From the NCBI GenBank assembly GCA_002396205.1, contig DGXB01000015.1, forward strand, positions 1 through 14,023: DNA of 14,023 bases, given 5' to 3'. The notes beneath the pieces are model-generated. The model did not search any database and was not told where the DNA came from. It saw nothing but the letters and a program-made list of their open reading frames with translations. A program made the position numbers and the translations under genes. This stretch comes from Bacteroidales bacterium UBA4243. Its GTDB lineage: Bacteria; Bacteroidota; Bacteroidia; Bacteroidales; F082. This document shows, piece by piece, positions 1 through 7,316 of the stretch. Each line of letters opens with the position of its first letter. The first letter of the stretch is position 1.

Positions 1-689
1 CAAATTGTCACGGTTTGAAAATGCTTGCTCCCGATGGTAAGATGAGGAATACGGATGTCGCTGATACAGAGCAACTTTTCCGTCTAATCCAATCCATTCC
101 ATCGCCCAAGGCAGAGCCTTTCAAGCAATGGATGGCGCAGGTTGCGGCACAGCGTCTCGACCAACTGCAAGACCCGGAATTGAGCATCGAGCAGGCCATG
201 ATGGACTACAAGCGTTTGGGCTATTCCGACGCTTGGATCAACCAACGGCTGAAGTCCATCGAAATCCGAAAGGACCTCACCGATGAATGGAAGCGGCGCG
301 GCTTGCAGGAAGGTGTGCAGTTTGCTACGTTGACTGACATTATCTATAGCACTTGGTCGGGCATGACGGCCAAGGAATACAAGCAGTTCAAGGGCCTGAA
401 GAAAGAGAATCTGCGCGACAACATGACCAACCGCGAATTGGTGCTGAACATGCTGGCCGAGCTTTCGACCAAGGACATTTCGGAAAGCCAAAATCCCGAA
501 ACTTTTGGCGAGCACATGGATGTGGCGCGACAGGGCGGTGAAATTGCCCGCCACGCCCGCATGGAGTTGGAAGCCAAGACGGGAAAGCCCGTGGTGACTT
601 CGCTGAACGCAAAACAGGCCTTGAAACTGAAAGAAAATCAGGGAGATAATCCTCAAAAACAACTCGAAAACCCAGATAGCAATGATTAA
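1..689 (+). CDS. BRO-N/antirepressor-type DNA-damage or phage-related protein, 5'-truncated
   Basis: The reading frame is open to the left edge of the window (codons begin at base 3), so the true start lies outside; the TTG at 15 and ATG at 21 are internal. About 228 residues are visible. Near the visible start is a stretch of the form NCHGLKMLAPDGKMRNTD, followed by IQSIPSPKAEPFKQW and AAQRLDQLQDPELSIE. From memory this matches chromosomal Bro-N domain proteins (prophage antirepressor group, COG3617), usually about 280 residues, so roughly 60 N-terminal residues including most of the Bro-N fold would be missing. The rest is charged and probably helical, ending in a low-complexity Lys/Gln/Asn tail. 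No signal peptide or membrane segment is visible. The family is linked to phages and DNA-damage-like responses, but the role of chromosomal single copies is unknown. No phage genes are seen next to it. Its stop overlaps the next gene's start by 8 bases, suggesting translational coupling. Family call fairly sure; function unsure. Confidence 0.8.
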   Translation, partial: NCHGLKMLAPDGKMRNTDVADTEQLFRLIQSIPSPKAEPFKQWMAQVAAQRLDQLQDPELSIEQAMMDYKRLGYSDAWINQRLKSIEIRKDLTDEWKRRGLQEGVQFATLTDIIYSTWSGMTAKEYKQFKGLKKENLRDNMTNRELVLNMLAELSTKDISESQNPETFGEHMDVARQGGEIARHARMELEAKTGKPVVTSLNAKQALKLKENQGDNPQKQLENPDSND

Positions 690-1275
690 AAACATCATCT
701 TCGACTACGGCGGCGTGCTCCTCGACTGGAACCCGCATTACCTTTATGACCCTTATTTCGGCGACGTGGACAAGGCCGAGTGGTTCCTCACCCACATCTG
801 CACCTACGAGTGGAACGCCCAGCACGATAACGGTCGTCCCGTTTCGGAAGGCACGGCGGAACTCATTGCCGAGCATCCCGAATGGACGAAGGAAATCGAA
901 TTGTATTACGGCGAGTTCATGAAAATGATGGGCGGACAGATACCAGGCATGGAGGAGTATGTCAAGGAACTGAAGGACAAAGGTTTCCGTGTGTTTGGGC
1001 TGTCCAACTGGTCGGAGGAGACCTTTGCCTTGGTGCGGCCGGTTTATCCCGTCCTCAACCTCATGGAAGACATGGTGATTTCGGGCATCGAGAAGGTGAT
1101 GAAGCCCGACCCGCGCATCTTCCAATTGGCCTTGCAGCGCTTCGGCATCAAGGCAGAGGAGACGGTTTTCATTGATGATAACCCGAATAATGTTGCCGCC
1201 GCGAATGCCTTGGGAATCATGGGGGTGTTGTTTGAGGGGAAAGATAAGCTGGAAAGAACTCTAAACAATTTGTAA
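682..1275 (+). CDS. HAD superfamily hydrolase (subfamily IA, YihX-like), predicted phosphatase
   Basis: A 197-residue cytoplasmic protein of normal length for small HAD phosphatases with a helical cap (about residues 16-95). Motif I is IFDYGGVLLDW: the nucleophile is Asp8, but the usual second Asp (DxD) is Gly10. Motif II is GLSNW with Ser108-Asn109, the motif III Lys is Lys141 in MKPDPRIF, and motif IV is VFIDDNPNN with Asp165-Asp166. The D-to-G change in motif I is shared with E. coli YihX (FDLGN), a glucose-1-phosphate phosphatase, so it does not by itself mean inactivity. The substrate here cannot be read from sequence. The ATG at 682 lies inside the end of the upstream antirepressor-like gene (8-base overlap, different frame), so the two are probably co-transcribed. 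The gene ends just before an intergenic inverted-repeat element. Family certain, substrate unknown. Confidence 0.92.
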   Translation: MIKNIIFDYGGVLLDWNPHYLYDPYFGDVDKAEWFLTHICTYEWNAQHDNGRPVSEGTAELIAEHPEWTKEIELYYGEFMKMMGGQIPGMEEYVKELKDKGFRVFGLSNWSEETFALVRPVYPVLNLMEDMVISGIEKVMKPDPRIFQLALQRFGIKAEETVFIDDNPNNVAAANALGIMGVLFEGKDKLERTLNNL

Positions 1276-1280
1276 TTATG

Positions 1281-1416
1281 TCACAAAACCTTCAAAACTT
1301 GCAAAACAATAAGAGGTGTGAGCGGCTCCACAACCGTGTTGCCGCTGGAAAGCCGCCGGTTGGCGGGCTTTCTCCGACCAAGAAAAAAAGTTTTGATGGT
1401 TTTGTAAGTTTTGTGA
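1281..1416. repeat. Intergenic inverted repeat of three 9-bp phased CAAAAC units per arm
   Basis: The left arm has CAAAAC at 1284, 1293 and 1302 (exact 9-bp steps) and the right arm has GTTTTG at 1390, 1399 and 1408 (also 9-bp steps). The outer nine bases are perfectly complementary: TCACAAAAC at 1281-1289 against GTTTTGTGA at 1408-1416. Over 27 bases the arms match at 22 positions, and the mismatches fall in the 3-base spacers. Between the arms lie two GC-rich hairpins: AGCGGC (1321-1326) with GCCGCT (1341-1346), and GAAAGCCGCC (1348-1357) with GGCGGGCTTTC (1362-1372), loop GGTT, one bulged G. No T-tract follows, so a classical terminator is not supported. It fills almost the whole gap between two plus-strand genes. 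It could be a dispersed repeat or miniature mobile element, or an RNA structure in the transcript leading into the hydrate-repair gene. Confidence 0.75.
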
Positions 1417-1432
1417 TAAAAATCATCGGTTT

Positions 1433-2941
1433 ATGAAAATCTTATCAGTACCCCAAATCCGCGAAGCGGACAAATACACGATCGAAAACGAACCCATTGA
1501 GTCCGTCGATTTGATGGAACGGGCGGCAACCAAAGTCTTCGAATGGCTTTATCGTCGTGCGCCGCGCGACAAGACCATCAAGATCTTCTGCGGCATGGGC
1601 AACAACGGCGGCGACGGCCTCGTTGTGGCCCGACTGCTTAACCAACAGGACATTGTCCCGCAGGTGTTTATGGTGCGCCACAGCGACCGTATGAGCCACG
1701 ACTGCGAGGTGAACTACTTCCGCCTCGTGAACGAGACCAAGGTGCCGATGTTCGACATCCTCACTGGAGACGACTTCCCGAAAGTGGATGCCAACGATGT
1801 GGTGGTTGATGCCATCTTCGGGTCGGGCCTCAACCGTCCGCCGCAGGGCGTGACCGCCGACCTGATTGCCTACCTCAACCAGACCAAGGCCATCCGCGTG
1901 GCCATCGACATCCCTTCGGGCCTCTTTGCCGACCAACCTAGCGCTTTGGGCTTCATCTTCAAGGCTGACTACACGCTGACTTTCCAGAATCCCAAGCTGG
2001 CGTTCCTGCTGCCCGAAAACGACCCGTATGTGGGGCGCTTCGAGGTCTTGGACATCGGTCTGCATCCGCGCTATTTGGAAGAAGTGGAGACCAACAACCT
2101 GCTGACCGTCAAGGCGATGGTGAGGCCGATTTTGCACACGCGCACGAAATATTCCCACAAAGGCACCTACGGTCATGCCTTACTCATCGCTGGCTCCGAA
2201 GGCAAGACGGGTGCGGCCTTATTGGGCGCGAAAGCCTGTCTGCGCACGGGCGTGGGCTTGCTGAGTGTCCACCTGCCCAAGGTGGCCCAACTGCCCATGC
2301 AGACCGCCATCCCCGAGGCGATGATTGACAGCGACGAATCGGAGACCTGCTTCTCGATGTTCGGGCATTTTGATGCCTATACCGCTGTGGGCGTGGGTCC
2401 GGGCTTGGGCAAGGCCGACGACACCGTCCGCGCCTTGAAACGCCTGATACAGGAAGTGCAAGTGCCGCTCGTCATGGATGCCGACGCCTTGAACATCCTC
2501 TCCGACAACCCAACTTGGCTACCGTTCCTGCCCTCCAAAACGATTCTGACGCCACATCCGAAAGAATTTGAACGCTTGGTAGGGAAGACATCGACCTCAT
2601 TTGAACGCCTTGAAAAGCAACGCGAACTCTCTGTGAAACACAATATTATCGTTGTGTTGAAAGGCGCGCATACTTCCATCACCATGCCCAACGGAACGTG
2701 TTTCTTCAACACCACGGGCAATCCCGGCATGGCCACGGCAGGCAGCGGCGACGTCTTGACGGGCATCATCCTCTCGCTCTTGGCGCAACGCTATTCGCCC
2801 GAGGAGGCTGCCGTGTTGGGCGTCTATCTCCACGGCCTCGCTGGCGACCTCGCCGCCGAGGAAATAGGGCAGGAGGCCTTGATTGCTTCCGACATCACGG
2901 AGCATTTGGGGAAGGCGTATGCTGCGCTTCGTGCGAAATGA
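1433..2941 (+). CDS. nnr: Bifunctional NAD(P)H-hydrate epimerase / ADP-dependent (S)-NAD(P)H-hydrate dehydratase
   Basis: This 502-residue cytoplasmic enzyme repairs damaged NAD(P)H: the N-terminal half epimerises R- and S-hydrates, and the C-terminal half dehydrates the S form back to NAD(P)H using ADP (family knowledge). The YjeF_N epimerase domain (about residues 1-215) shows FCGMGNNGGDGLVVARLL (GNNGGDG 56-62), DAIFGSGL (126-133) and VAIDIPSGL (156-164). The C-terminal ribokinase-like domain (about 235-500) shows KGTYGHALLIAGS, GVGPGLGK (320-327), VMDADALN (347-354), TPHPKEFERL (373-382), VVLKG (407-411) and the anion-hole/catalytic GSGD (437-440). Length and domain order match full bifunctional Nnr proteins. 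The ATG at 1433 gives the expected N-terminus (MKILSVPQIREADKYTI). No -7 box was found immediately upstream; the gene follows the inverted-repeat element, so it may be read through from the HAD gene or driven from inside the element. It converges on the minus-strand surface-protein gene with an 18-base gap. Confidence 0.97.
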   Translation: MKILSVPQIREADKYTIENEPIESVDLMERAATKVFEWLYRRAPRDKTIKIFCGMGNNGGDGLVVARLLNQQDIVPQVFMVRHSDRMSHDCEVNYFRLVNETKVPMFDILTGDDFPKVDANDVVVDAIFGSGLNRPPQGVTADLIAYLNQTKAIRVAIDIPSGLFADQPSALGFIFKADYTLTFQNPKLAFLLPENDPYVGRFEVLDIGLHPRYLEEVETNNLLTVKAMVRPILHTRTKYSHKGTYGHALLIAGSEGKTGAALLGAKACLRTGVGLLSVHLPKVAQLPMQTAIPEAMIDSDESETCFSMFGHFDAYTAVGVGPGLGKADDTVRALKRLIQEVQVPLVMDADALNILSDNPTWLPFLPSKTILTPHPKEFERLVGKTSTSFERLEKQRELSVKHNIIVVLKGAHTSITMPNGTCFFNTTGNPGMATAGSGDVLTGIILSLLAQRYSPEEAAVLGVYLHGLAGDLAAEEIGQEALIASDITEHLGKAYAALRAK

Positions 2942-2959
2942 GTTTTTGAGTAAAAGGAC

Positions 2960-5527
2960 CTATTGAATGACCACTTTTTTGGTCACAGTGCCCTCTTTCC
3001 CGTTGGCCACTATGAAATAGAGGCCTTTTCGACCGCTCAGGCTGTACTGTATGGTAGTAGGTACCTTATCATTATAGGTCACAAAACTATCCAACAAATT
3101 GCCCATCACATCATACACCTTGATATCCACTTTGCCTGTAAGATGTTCAAAAACAAGCTTCATTTGGCCATCATTTGGATTGGGAATTACGTTGAATCCA
3201 ATATCTGTGCCTCTTTCTTCAAGGCCATAAAACGAACTGACGAACCAATATCTTTGTACAATGCCCTCAGGGGTACAACGGTTGAAAACGCGAGCTGTCA
3301 GCCAAACGGTGTCGCTCACATAGTTTAGTACGTACATTTTGCAGTGTTTGCCCTTGTCGCCGAAAGGTTCGAGCATCCATAGCATTGGCTCTTCGAAGCT
3401 CCATGTGACGGTGTCCCAAATACATTTTGGGTTGGTGTCCCAAACCTGAAAATCGTATGCGTTGATTTGGAATTCGGTAGCGGTGACAACCCAGTGTGGG
3501 GCTTTGTTTGTGGTATCCATGGGGTAGATTTCGGTGGGTGAAGGCGTGTAATTGATGGTAAGGTCTAAGTCAATGATACTGTCACATCCATTTTGGGCCT
3601 GACTTTCGTATGTATAATGTCCTGACTCAGTCAGATAGCCACCATTAGCTAACCGCCATGGGTATTTGTTGCATGCAGTCTCGTTCAAACGGATGCTATA
3701 ATCTTCCGCGAAAGTAAGGTCAAGTACAAAGATTTCATTGCATCCTGTAGTGCCTACTATTGTGTCGTAATAAACACCATCATGCGAATAAATATGACCA
3801 TGCCATGTGAACGAATCTTCGCATGTCGTCTCTATTTGTGTTGGATGCACTTGCTCGTGACCTATCGTAAGGTGCAGGGTTACGATGCTGTCGCAGCCAA
3901 GGGCCGTTTGGGTGGAATAGGGATAGTCGCCCGATGCCGTGTATGTGGCACCGTGCCAGGTGAATGTGTTGCAGGCGATTGCCGTTGTATCGCTTTGGAC
4001 ATCGTGTCCAATGGTCAGGTACAGCACAAAGGTACTGTCGCAAGCGCCGGGCGACTGGACAAAATCGGTGTAGGTGCCGCTTTCCGTATAGGTGGTTCCA
4101 CGCCAAACGTAGTTGTTGCATGCTGTCACCTCTTCCTCGGAACTGAAGCTGCCGCTGATGTTGAGGTTCAAAACCAAAAGGCTGTCACAGCCTGCGATGC
4201 TTTGTTCCAAATGCTCGTAAACCCCAGGTTCTGTGTAGGTTGTGTTGTACCATTCGTATTCATCACAAGCCGTTACGTTGAGTAAAGTTGTGTCAACCGG
4301 ATTGATGGTCAGATGCAGCATTATTGTGCTGTCGCAGGATTCAGGCATTTGCACAATGTAGGAATAAGTGCCGCTTTCAGTAAAGGTGGTTCCATGCCAA
4401 TCATAGCTGTCGCATGCCGTGGCATACTCTTCCGAGAAAGGAGTCCTGACTTCTATCACTTTTGTAAGAAACAGAGAATCCATGTCCCTGTGAGGATTAT
4501 GAAGCACGTTGGTCACAGTGTAAAAGCCGTCGGTGCTATAGTTGTGTGTGACTTGTTCCCCTTGCGCCGATGTGCCATCGCCAAAATACCACGTCACATC
4601 ATCATAATTCCAGTTGGTCACCGAATTGAATTCTATCTCTTTGTTGGCGCAGAAATAATGGTCCTCTGGGATTTCCGTATGGTCCCAACCATCTATCGTC
4701 ATGGTATAAGTGAAGTTTGTGCTAAAACTATGTGCCTTAAGGAAAACACCTGAATCAGCAAACTCGTCACCTACGTCGCAAATGGCCATTTTGATATGGT
4801 AACTCGACATGGGAACCACATCAAAGCTTACTTCCATCAAGGTAGTGAACCCGTCAAATTGGATGGTAGCACCGCCTGTATTGTCAATGTAATAAGCAGA
4901 ATTGTGATTTAGGTTCACGTTATCTATGCTGACAACCTCTGTCGTTCCTGGTATCAAGGCCATGTTTTGATGGTCGTAATACCCTCCCGCCGGATTTGTG
5001 CCTTCAACAAAAAAGCCGAATACGTCATTATAACCTTGACCGACATATTCCATATATTCTTCGGAGCCGAAAACGAAACTGAAAGTCACTCTGTTATCCC
5101 ATGGGATAAAATCAAACTCAAGCACTGCGACATCGGTTGTAGGTCCAGAGGCAATGGAAACTAGATTCTCATCATAATATGCTGCGCACGTTGAGGGAAC
5201 CATTATTTCATCCGTGTCATTTGGGCCGACAGCGACACTCACCCCTCCAGATGCCAGGATGAGGCCGGTCTCCATGCCAATGTTAGTAGGTGTGCTACCC
5301 GTCTCGAACTTACCAATGAGGTTGCAACCAATGATTCCATCGGAACCGTTGAATTTGGCGTTTGAAATGGTTACGCCATTGTCCAAAAGAATGTTCCTGA
5401 CCAACGAATCCGCTGTCCAGCCATTCAATTCGGATGCTTCGGTCACGATAAGTTGGGCATTAAGATTTCCTATAGACGCGAGATTCAGGAATAATGTAAT
5501 TAGGAATAGTATGTTGTTTCTTTTCAT
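2960..5527 (-). CDS. T9SS-secreted surface protein: choice-of-anchor-L-like domain, PKD-like domain, six Cys-pair repeats, T9SS type A C-terminus
   Basis: A large (855-residue) exported protein. Residues 1-24 form a signal peptide (MKRNN, hydrophobic core, cleavage after NLNA before Gln25). Residues about 26-275 resemble the choice-of-anchor-L family: NGSDGIIGCNLIGKF, GLILASG, then FSFVFGSEEYMEYV and NDVFGFFVEG. A PKD-like beta domain follows (about 285-360; WYFGDGTS, HNYSTDGFYTV). Six repeats of about 49 residues run from 371 to 658, each with the pattern C-x2-Y/F-x-W, a TYTESGTY-like core and (G)CDS, giving Cys pairs 372/398, 421/447, 470/496, 519/545, 569/596 and 619/648. A linker with Cys702, Cys729 and Cys751 leads to a T9SS sorting domain (about 778-855: IPNPNDGQM, VYDVMGN, GLYFIVANGK, KKVVIQ). 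Such proteins are carried across the outer membrane and usually attached or released at the surface; the Cys pairs probably form disulfides. Ligand unknown; adhesion is a guess. Transcribed alone from its own promoter. Confidence 0.93.
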   Translation of the reverse strand: MKRNNILFLITLFLNLASIGNLNAQLIVTEASELNGWTADSLVRNILLDNGVTISNAKFNGSDGIIGCNLIGKFETGSTPTNIGMETGLILASGGVSVAVGPNDTDEIMVPSTCAAYYDENLVSIASGPTTDVAVLEFDFIPWDNRVTFSFVFGSEEYMEYVGQGYNDVFGFFVEGTNPAGGYYDHQNMALIPGTTEVVSIDNVNLNHNSAYYIDNTGGATIQFDGFTTLMEVSFDVVPMSSYHIKMAICDVGDEFADSGVFLKAHSFSTNFTYTMTIDGWDHTEIPEDHYFCANKEIEFNSVTNWNYDDVTWYFGDGTSAQGEQVTHNYSTDGFYTVTNVLHNPHRDMDSLFLTKVIEVRTPFSEEYATACDSYDWHGTTFTESGTYSYIVQMPESCDSTIMLHLTINPVDTTLLNVTACDEYEWYNTTYTEPGVYEHLEQSIAGCDSLLVLNLNISGSFSSEEEVTACNNYVWRGTTYTESGTYTDFVQSPGACDSTFVLYLTIGHDVQSDTTAIACNTFTWHGATYTASGDYPYSTQTALGCDSIVTLHLTIGHEQVHPTQIETTCEDSFTWHGHIYSHDGVYYDTIVGTTGCNEIFVLDLTFAEDYSIRLNETACNKYPWRLANGGYLTESGHYTYESQAQNGCDSIIDLDLTINYTPSPTEIYPMDTTNKAPHWVVTATEFQINAYDFQVWDTNPKCIWDTVTWSFEEPMLWMLEPFGDKGKHCKMYVLNYVSDTVWLTARVFNRCTPEGIVQRYWFVSSFYGLEERGTDIGFNVIPNPNDGQMKLVFEHLTGKVDIKVYDVMGNLLDSFVTYNDKVPTTIQYSLSGRKGLYFIVANGKEGTVTKKVVIQ

Positions 5528-5551
5528 GGTATGAAGTTTTTAATGTCGAGG

Positions 5552-5559
5552 CAAAAATA
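5552..5559 (-). promoter_or_regulatory. Bacteroidetes -7 box (TATTTTTG) for the T9SS surface-protein gene
   Basis: On the minus strand, 5559 to 5552 reads TATTTTTG, an exact match to the TAnnTTTG -7 consensus of the Bacteroidetes primary sigma factor. It lies 24 bases before the ATG at 5527, predicting a leader of about 20 bases. No clean TTTG -33 box is seen at the expected distance. Confidence 0.65.
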
Positions 5560-5616
5560 CATAATTGTTGGGGAATATGGAAGGAAAACTGCTTGAAAAT
5601 CAAAAAATTTTTTTTG

Positions 5617-5721
5617 CACGCAGAATCCGCAGAACTCGCAAAACCTGCTAGACGCAAATACTTCGTCGCATTGCGATTCATGAGATTCTGCCTGAGATAA
5701 ATCGTATTCTGCGTGAGATAA
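5617..5721. repeat. Divergent-promoter repeat element: 9-bp phased units, 10-bp inverted repeat, 16-bp direct repeat
   Basis: On the left are 9-base units CGCAGAATC (5619), CGCAGAACT (5628) and CGCAAAACC (5637), followed by a degenerate fourth (TGCTAGACG, 5646). CACGCAGAAT at 5617-5626 is the perfect reverse complement of ATTCTGCGTG at 5706-5715. On the right is a direct repeat of ATTCTGCSTGAGATAA at 5685-5700 and 5706-5721 (15 of 16 identical, 21-base spacing, about two helical turns). An 11-base palindrome TCGCATTGCGA (5666-5676) sits near the centre. The unit period and sequence (GCAAAACC) resemble the element at 1281-1416, so both may be members of one repeat family. The right part ends 17 bases before the MATE start, so a role as operator is also possible. 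Confidence 0.65.
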
Positions 5722-5726
5722 TTTCC

Positions 5727-5734
5727 TACTTTTG
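5727..5734 (+). promoter_or_regulatory. Bacteroidetes -7 box (TACTTTTG) directly before the MATE start codon
   Basis: TACTTTTG matches TAnnTTTG and ends only 4 bases before the ATG at 5739. In the cobalamin promoter of this window the riboswitch begins 4 bases after the -7 box, so by analogy transcription here would begin at or next to the ATG itself, giving a leaderless mRNA. The -33 region (around 5707-5711, TTCTG) is a poor match to TTTG. Confidence 0.5.
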
Positions 5735-5738
5735 CACC

Positions 5739-7067
5739 ATGATTAAAACCACTGTTTCGAACAAAGAGATTTGGCGCATTGCATACCCCATCATGTTGGG
5801 TAACTTGGCGCAAACCATCATCACATTTACCGATACTGCTTTCCTTGGTCACCTCGGTACCATCGAGCTGAGCGCCTCCATGATGGCGGGACTTTATTAT
5901 TACGTTTTCACCACTTTGGCCATGGGCTTTGCCGTTGGTATTCAGATTTTTATCGCACGGCGTTTCGGCGAGGGCGACCTGAAGAAAATCGGCGTGGTGT
6001 TTCAGCATGGGGCGTTGTTTGTGTTGGGCTTGGGCATTCTGCTGTTTTCGATTTTGTTCTTCTTCAGTCATCGGTTGCTGCACATCATCATTGAGTCTGA
6101 AAACATCTATGCGGCGGCAGGGGAGTATCTGAGATTCAGACAGTTCGGCATTATGTTCGTGGTGTTCAACTTCCTGTTTCGCTCGTTCTACGTCGGCATC
6201 AGCAACACGAAAGTCATCACTTTCTCGACCATCATCATGGCCGTGGTCAACATTTTCTTCGACTGGGCGTTGATTTATGGCAAGTTCGGTCTGCCCGAGA
6301 TGGGCATTGGCGGTGCAGCTCTGGCCTCGCTGATGGCGGAGATAACGGCGTTCTGCTTCTTTTGGATCTACACCTATTTCACCATCCCGCACGAGGAATA
6401 CGGCATGTTCCGCTGGCACAAATGGCAGCCCGCCTTGATGGGCGACATCCTCAAAGTGGCGTTCCCGAGCATGATTCAGCGGCTGTTCTCGTTTGGCGCC
6501 TGGTTCATCTTCTTCGTGATGATCGAGAAGATGGGGGAGATGGCCATTGGCGTGTCGTCGGTGGTGAGGAGCACCTATATGATCCTCATCATTCCTGGCT
6601 TTGCTTTTGCGGCCACGGCCAACACCCTGACGAGCCGCATCATCGGCGAAGGCAAGAGCGACGAGGTAATGTCAATGCTTTGGAAGGTGGTGAAAAACAG
6701 CGTGTTGTGTGCATCGGCATTGGTGCTGGTCACTTTCATCGTCCCTGAACTTATCTTGCACATTTATACTGACGATGTGGCCTTGGCCCAGGCTGCAGTG
6801 CCATCGGTGTATGTTATTGCGGTGGCGACGCTTGTCAGTGCCGTGGGTATGGTGTTTTTCGAGGCCGTCTCCGGCACGGGCAACACCACGGCGGCCATGG
6901 CCTTGGAGTTTGGCGTGCTCATCCTTTATATGTTCTACATCTACCTGATGACCAAGACCTCAACCATCGCGGGCGTGTGGACCGCCGAGTGGCTCTACAA
7001 CGCGCTTATGGGCGTGATTTCGTTCCTTTACATTTGGAAAGCAGACTGGAGAAGGAAGAGGATCTGA
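5739..7067 (+). CDS. MATE family multidrug/organic-cation efflux transporter
   Basis: A 442-residue, very hydrophobic inner-membrane protein with about 12 predicted transmembrane segments, the size and layout of MATE antiporters, which export drugs or metabolites using Na+ or H+ gradients. The N-terminus (KEIWRIAYPIMLGNLAQ, then TFTDTAFLGHLG) is the typical MATE helix-1/2 signature, and the internal two-fold pattern is visible: NIFFDWALIYG with MGIGGAALAS in the first half and ATANTLTSRIIGEGK with AVSGTGNTTAAM in the second. The conserved Asp in TDTAFLG (residue 32) is present. The substrate cannot be told. Start chosen at 5739 because the family N-terminus begins there and nothing upstream fits, although the -7 box lies only 4 bases away. 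It is divergent from the T9SS gene and followed by the separately promoted cobalamin operon, so there is no direct evidence that it takes part in B12 metabolism. Confidence 0.95.
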   Translation: MIKTTVSNKEIWRIAYPIMLGNLAQTIITFTDTAFLGHLGTIELSASMMAGLYYYVFTTLAMGFAVGIQIFIARRFGEGDLKKIGVVFQHGALFVLGLGILLFSILFFFSHRLLHIIIESENIYAAAGEYLRFRQFGIMFVVFNFLFRSFYVGISNTKVITFSTIIMAVVNIFFDWALIYGKFGLPEMGIGGAALASLMAEITAFCFFWIYTYFTIPHEEYGMFRWHKWQPALMGDILKVAFPSMIQRLFSFGAWFIFFVMIEKMGEMAIGVSSVVRSTYMILIIPGFAFAATANTLTSRIIGEGKSDEVMSMLWKVVKNSVLCASALVLVTFIVPELILHIYTDDVALAQAAVPSVYVIAVATLVSAVGMVFFEAVSGTGNTTAAMALEFGVLILYMFYIYLMTKTSTIAGVWTAEWLYNALMGVISFLYIWKADWRRKRI

Positions 7068-7142
7068 CAAATTGACGAAGCCCTTCGGAATGATTCAGAA
7101 ATAGTTTTTTTATTTTTTCTGGTTGCGCAACAGAAAATAGTG

Positions 7143-7150
7143 TATCTTTG
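7143..7150 (+). promoter_or_regulatory. Bacteroidetes promoter (-7 box TATCTTTG) of the cobalamin operon
   Basis: TATCTTTG is an exact TAnnTTTG match, with a TTG at 7123-7125 (in GGTTGCG), 17 bases upstream, as a plausible -33 element. The riboswitch P1 strand begins at 7154, so transcription probably starts at about 7154-7156. This is the best promoter in the window. Confidence 0.8.
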
Positions 7151-7153
7151 CCG

Positions 7154-7316
7154 CCGATAAGCGGTGCCGCGAGGCCCAACAGGGAATCGGGTGAGAATCC
7201 CGAGCAGTTCCCGCTGCTGTAAGCTCTTCACGCTGAGCACGATGCCACTGAAAACCTCGTTTTTCGGGAAGGCGCTTAGCCTAAAGGAGTAAGTCAGAAG
7301 ACCTGCCGTTTGTCGG
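7154..7316 (+). ncRNA. Cobalamin (AdoCbl-type) riboswitch aptamer
   Basis: The conserved core is present in order: GCGGTGCC (7161-7168), AACAGGGAATC (7178-7188), GGGTGAGAATCCCGA (7189-7203), CCGCTGCTGTAAGC (7211-7224), the B12-box core GATGCCACTG (7241-7250), TCGGGAAGGCGC (7264-7275) and AGTCAGAAGACCTGCC (7292-7307). A closing P1 helix can be drawn: CCGATAAGCGG (7154-7164) pairs with CCGTTTGTCGG (7306-7316) over 11 bases, with two G-U wobbles. Known behaviour of the class is that cobalamin binding lowers expression of the downstream genes. The following genes (BtuG-like and BtuF-like lipoproteins) fit B12 uptake, which confirms the assignment. Confidence 0.96.

Noticed and set aside
1281..1416. 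CRISPR-like or terminator reading of the phased repeats
   Set aside because: Units are 9 bases with 3-base variable parts, far too short for CRISPR repeats and spacers; the hairpins lack a following T-tract.
5602..5615. A6/T8 tract in the divergent region as a bidirectional terminator
   Set aside because: No GC stem is associated, and it lies between two divergent start regions; more likely a bent AT-rich promoter segment.
5460..6419. Minus-strand open frame of 319 codons across the divergent promoter and MATE start
   Set aside because: It is antisense to the conserved MATE N-terminus and runs into the surface-protein signal peptide in another frame; highly charged shadow sequence.
7073..7112. 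Possible intrinsic terminator after the MATE gene (CGAAGCCCTTCG, then a T-run at 7105-7110)
   Set aside because: The stem is only 4 pairs and lies about 20 bases before the T-run; a GAAT/ATTC pairing between them has a one-base loop. Too weak to call.
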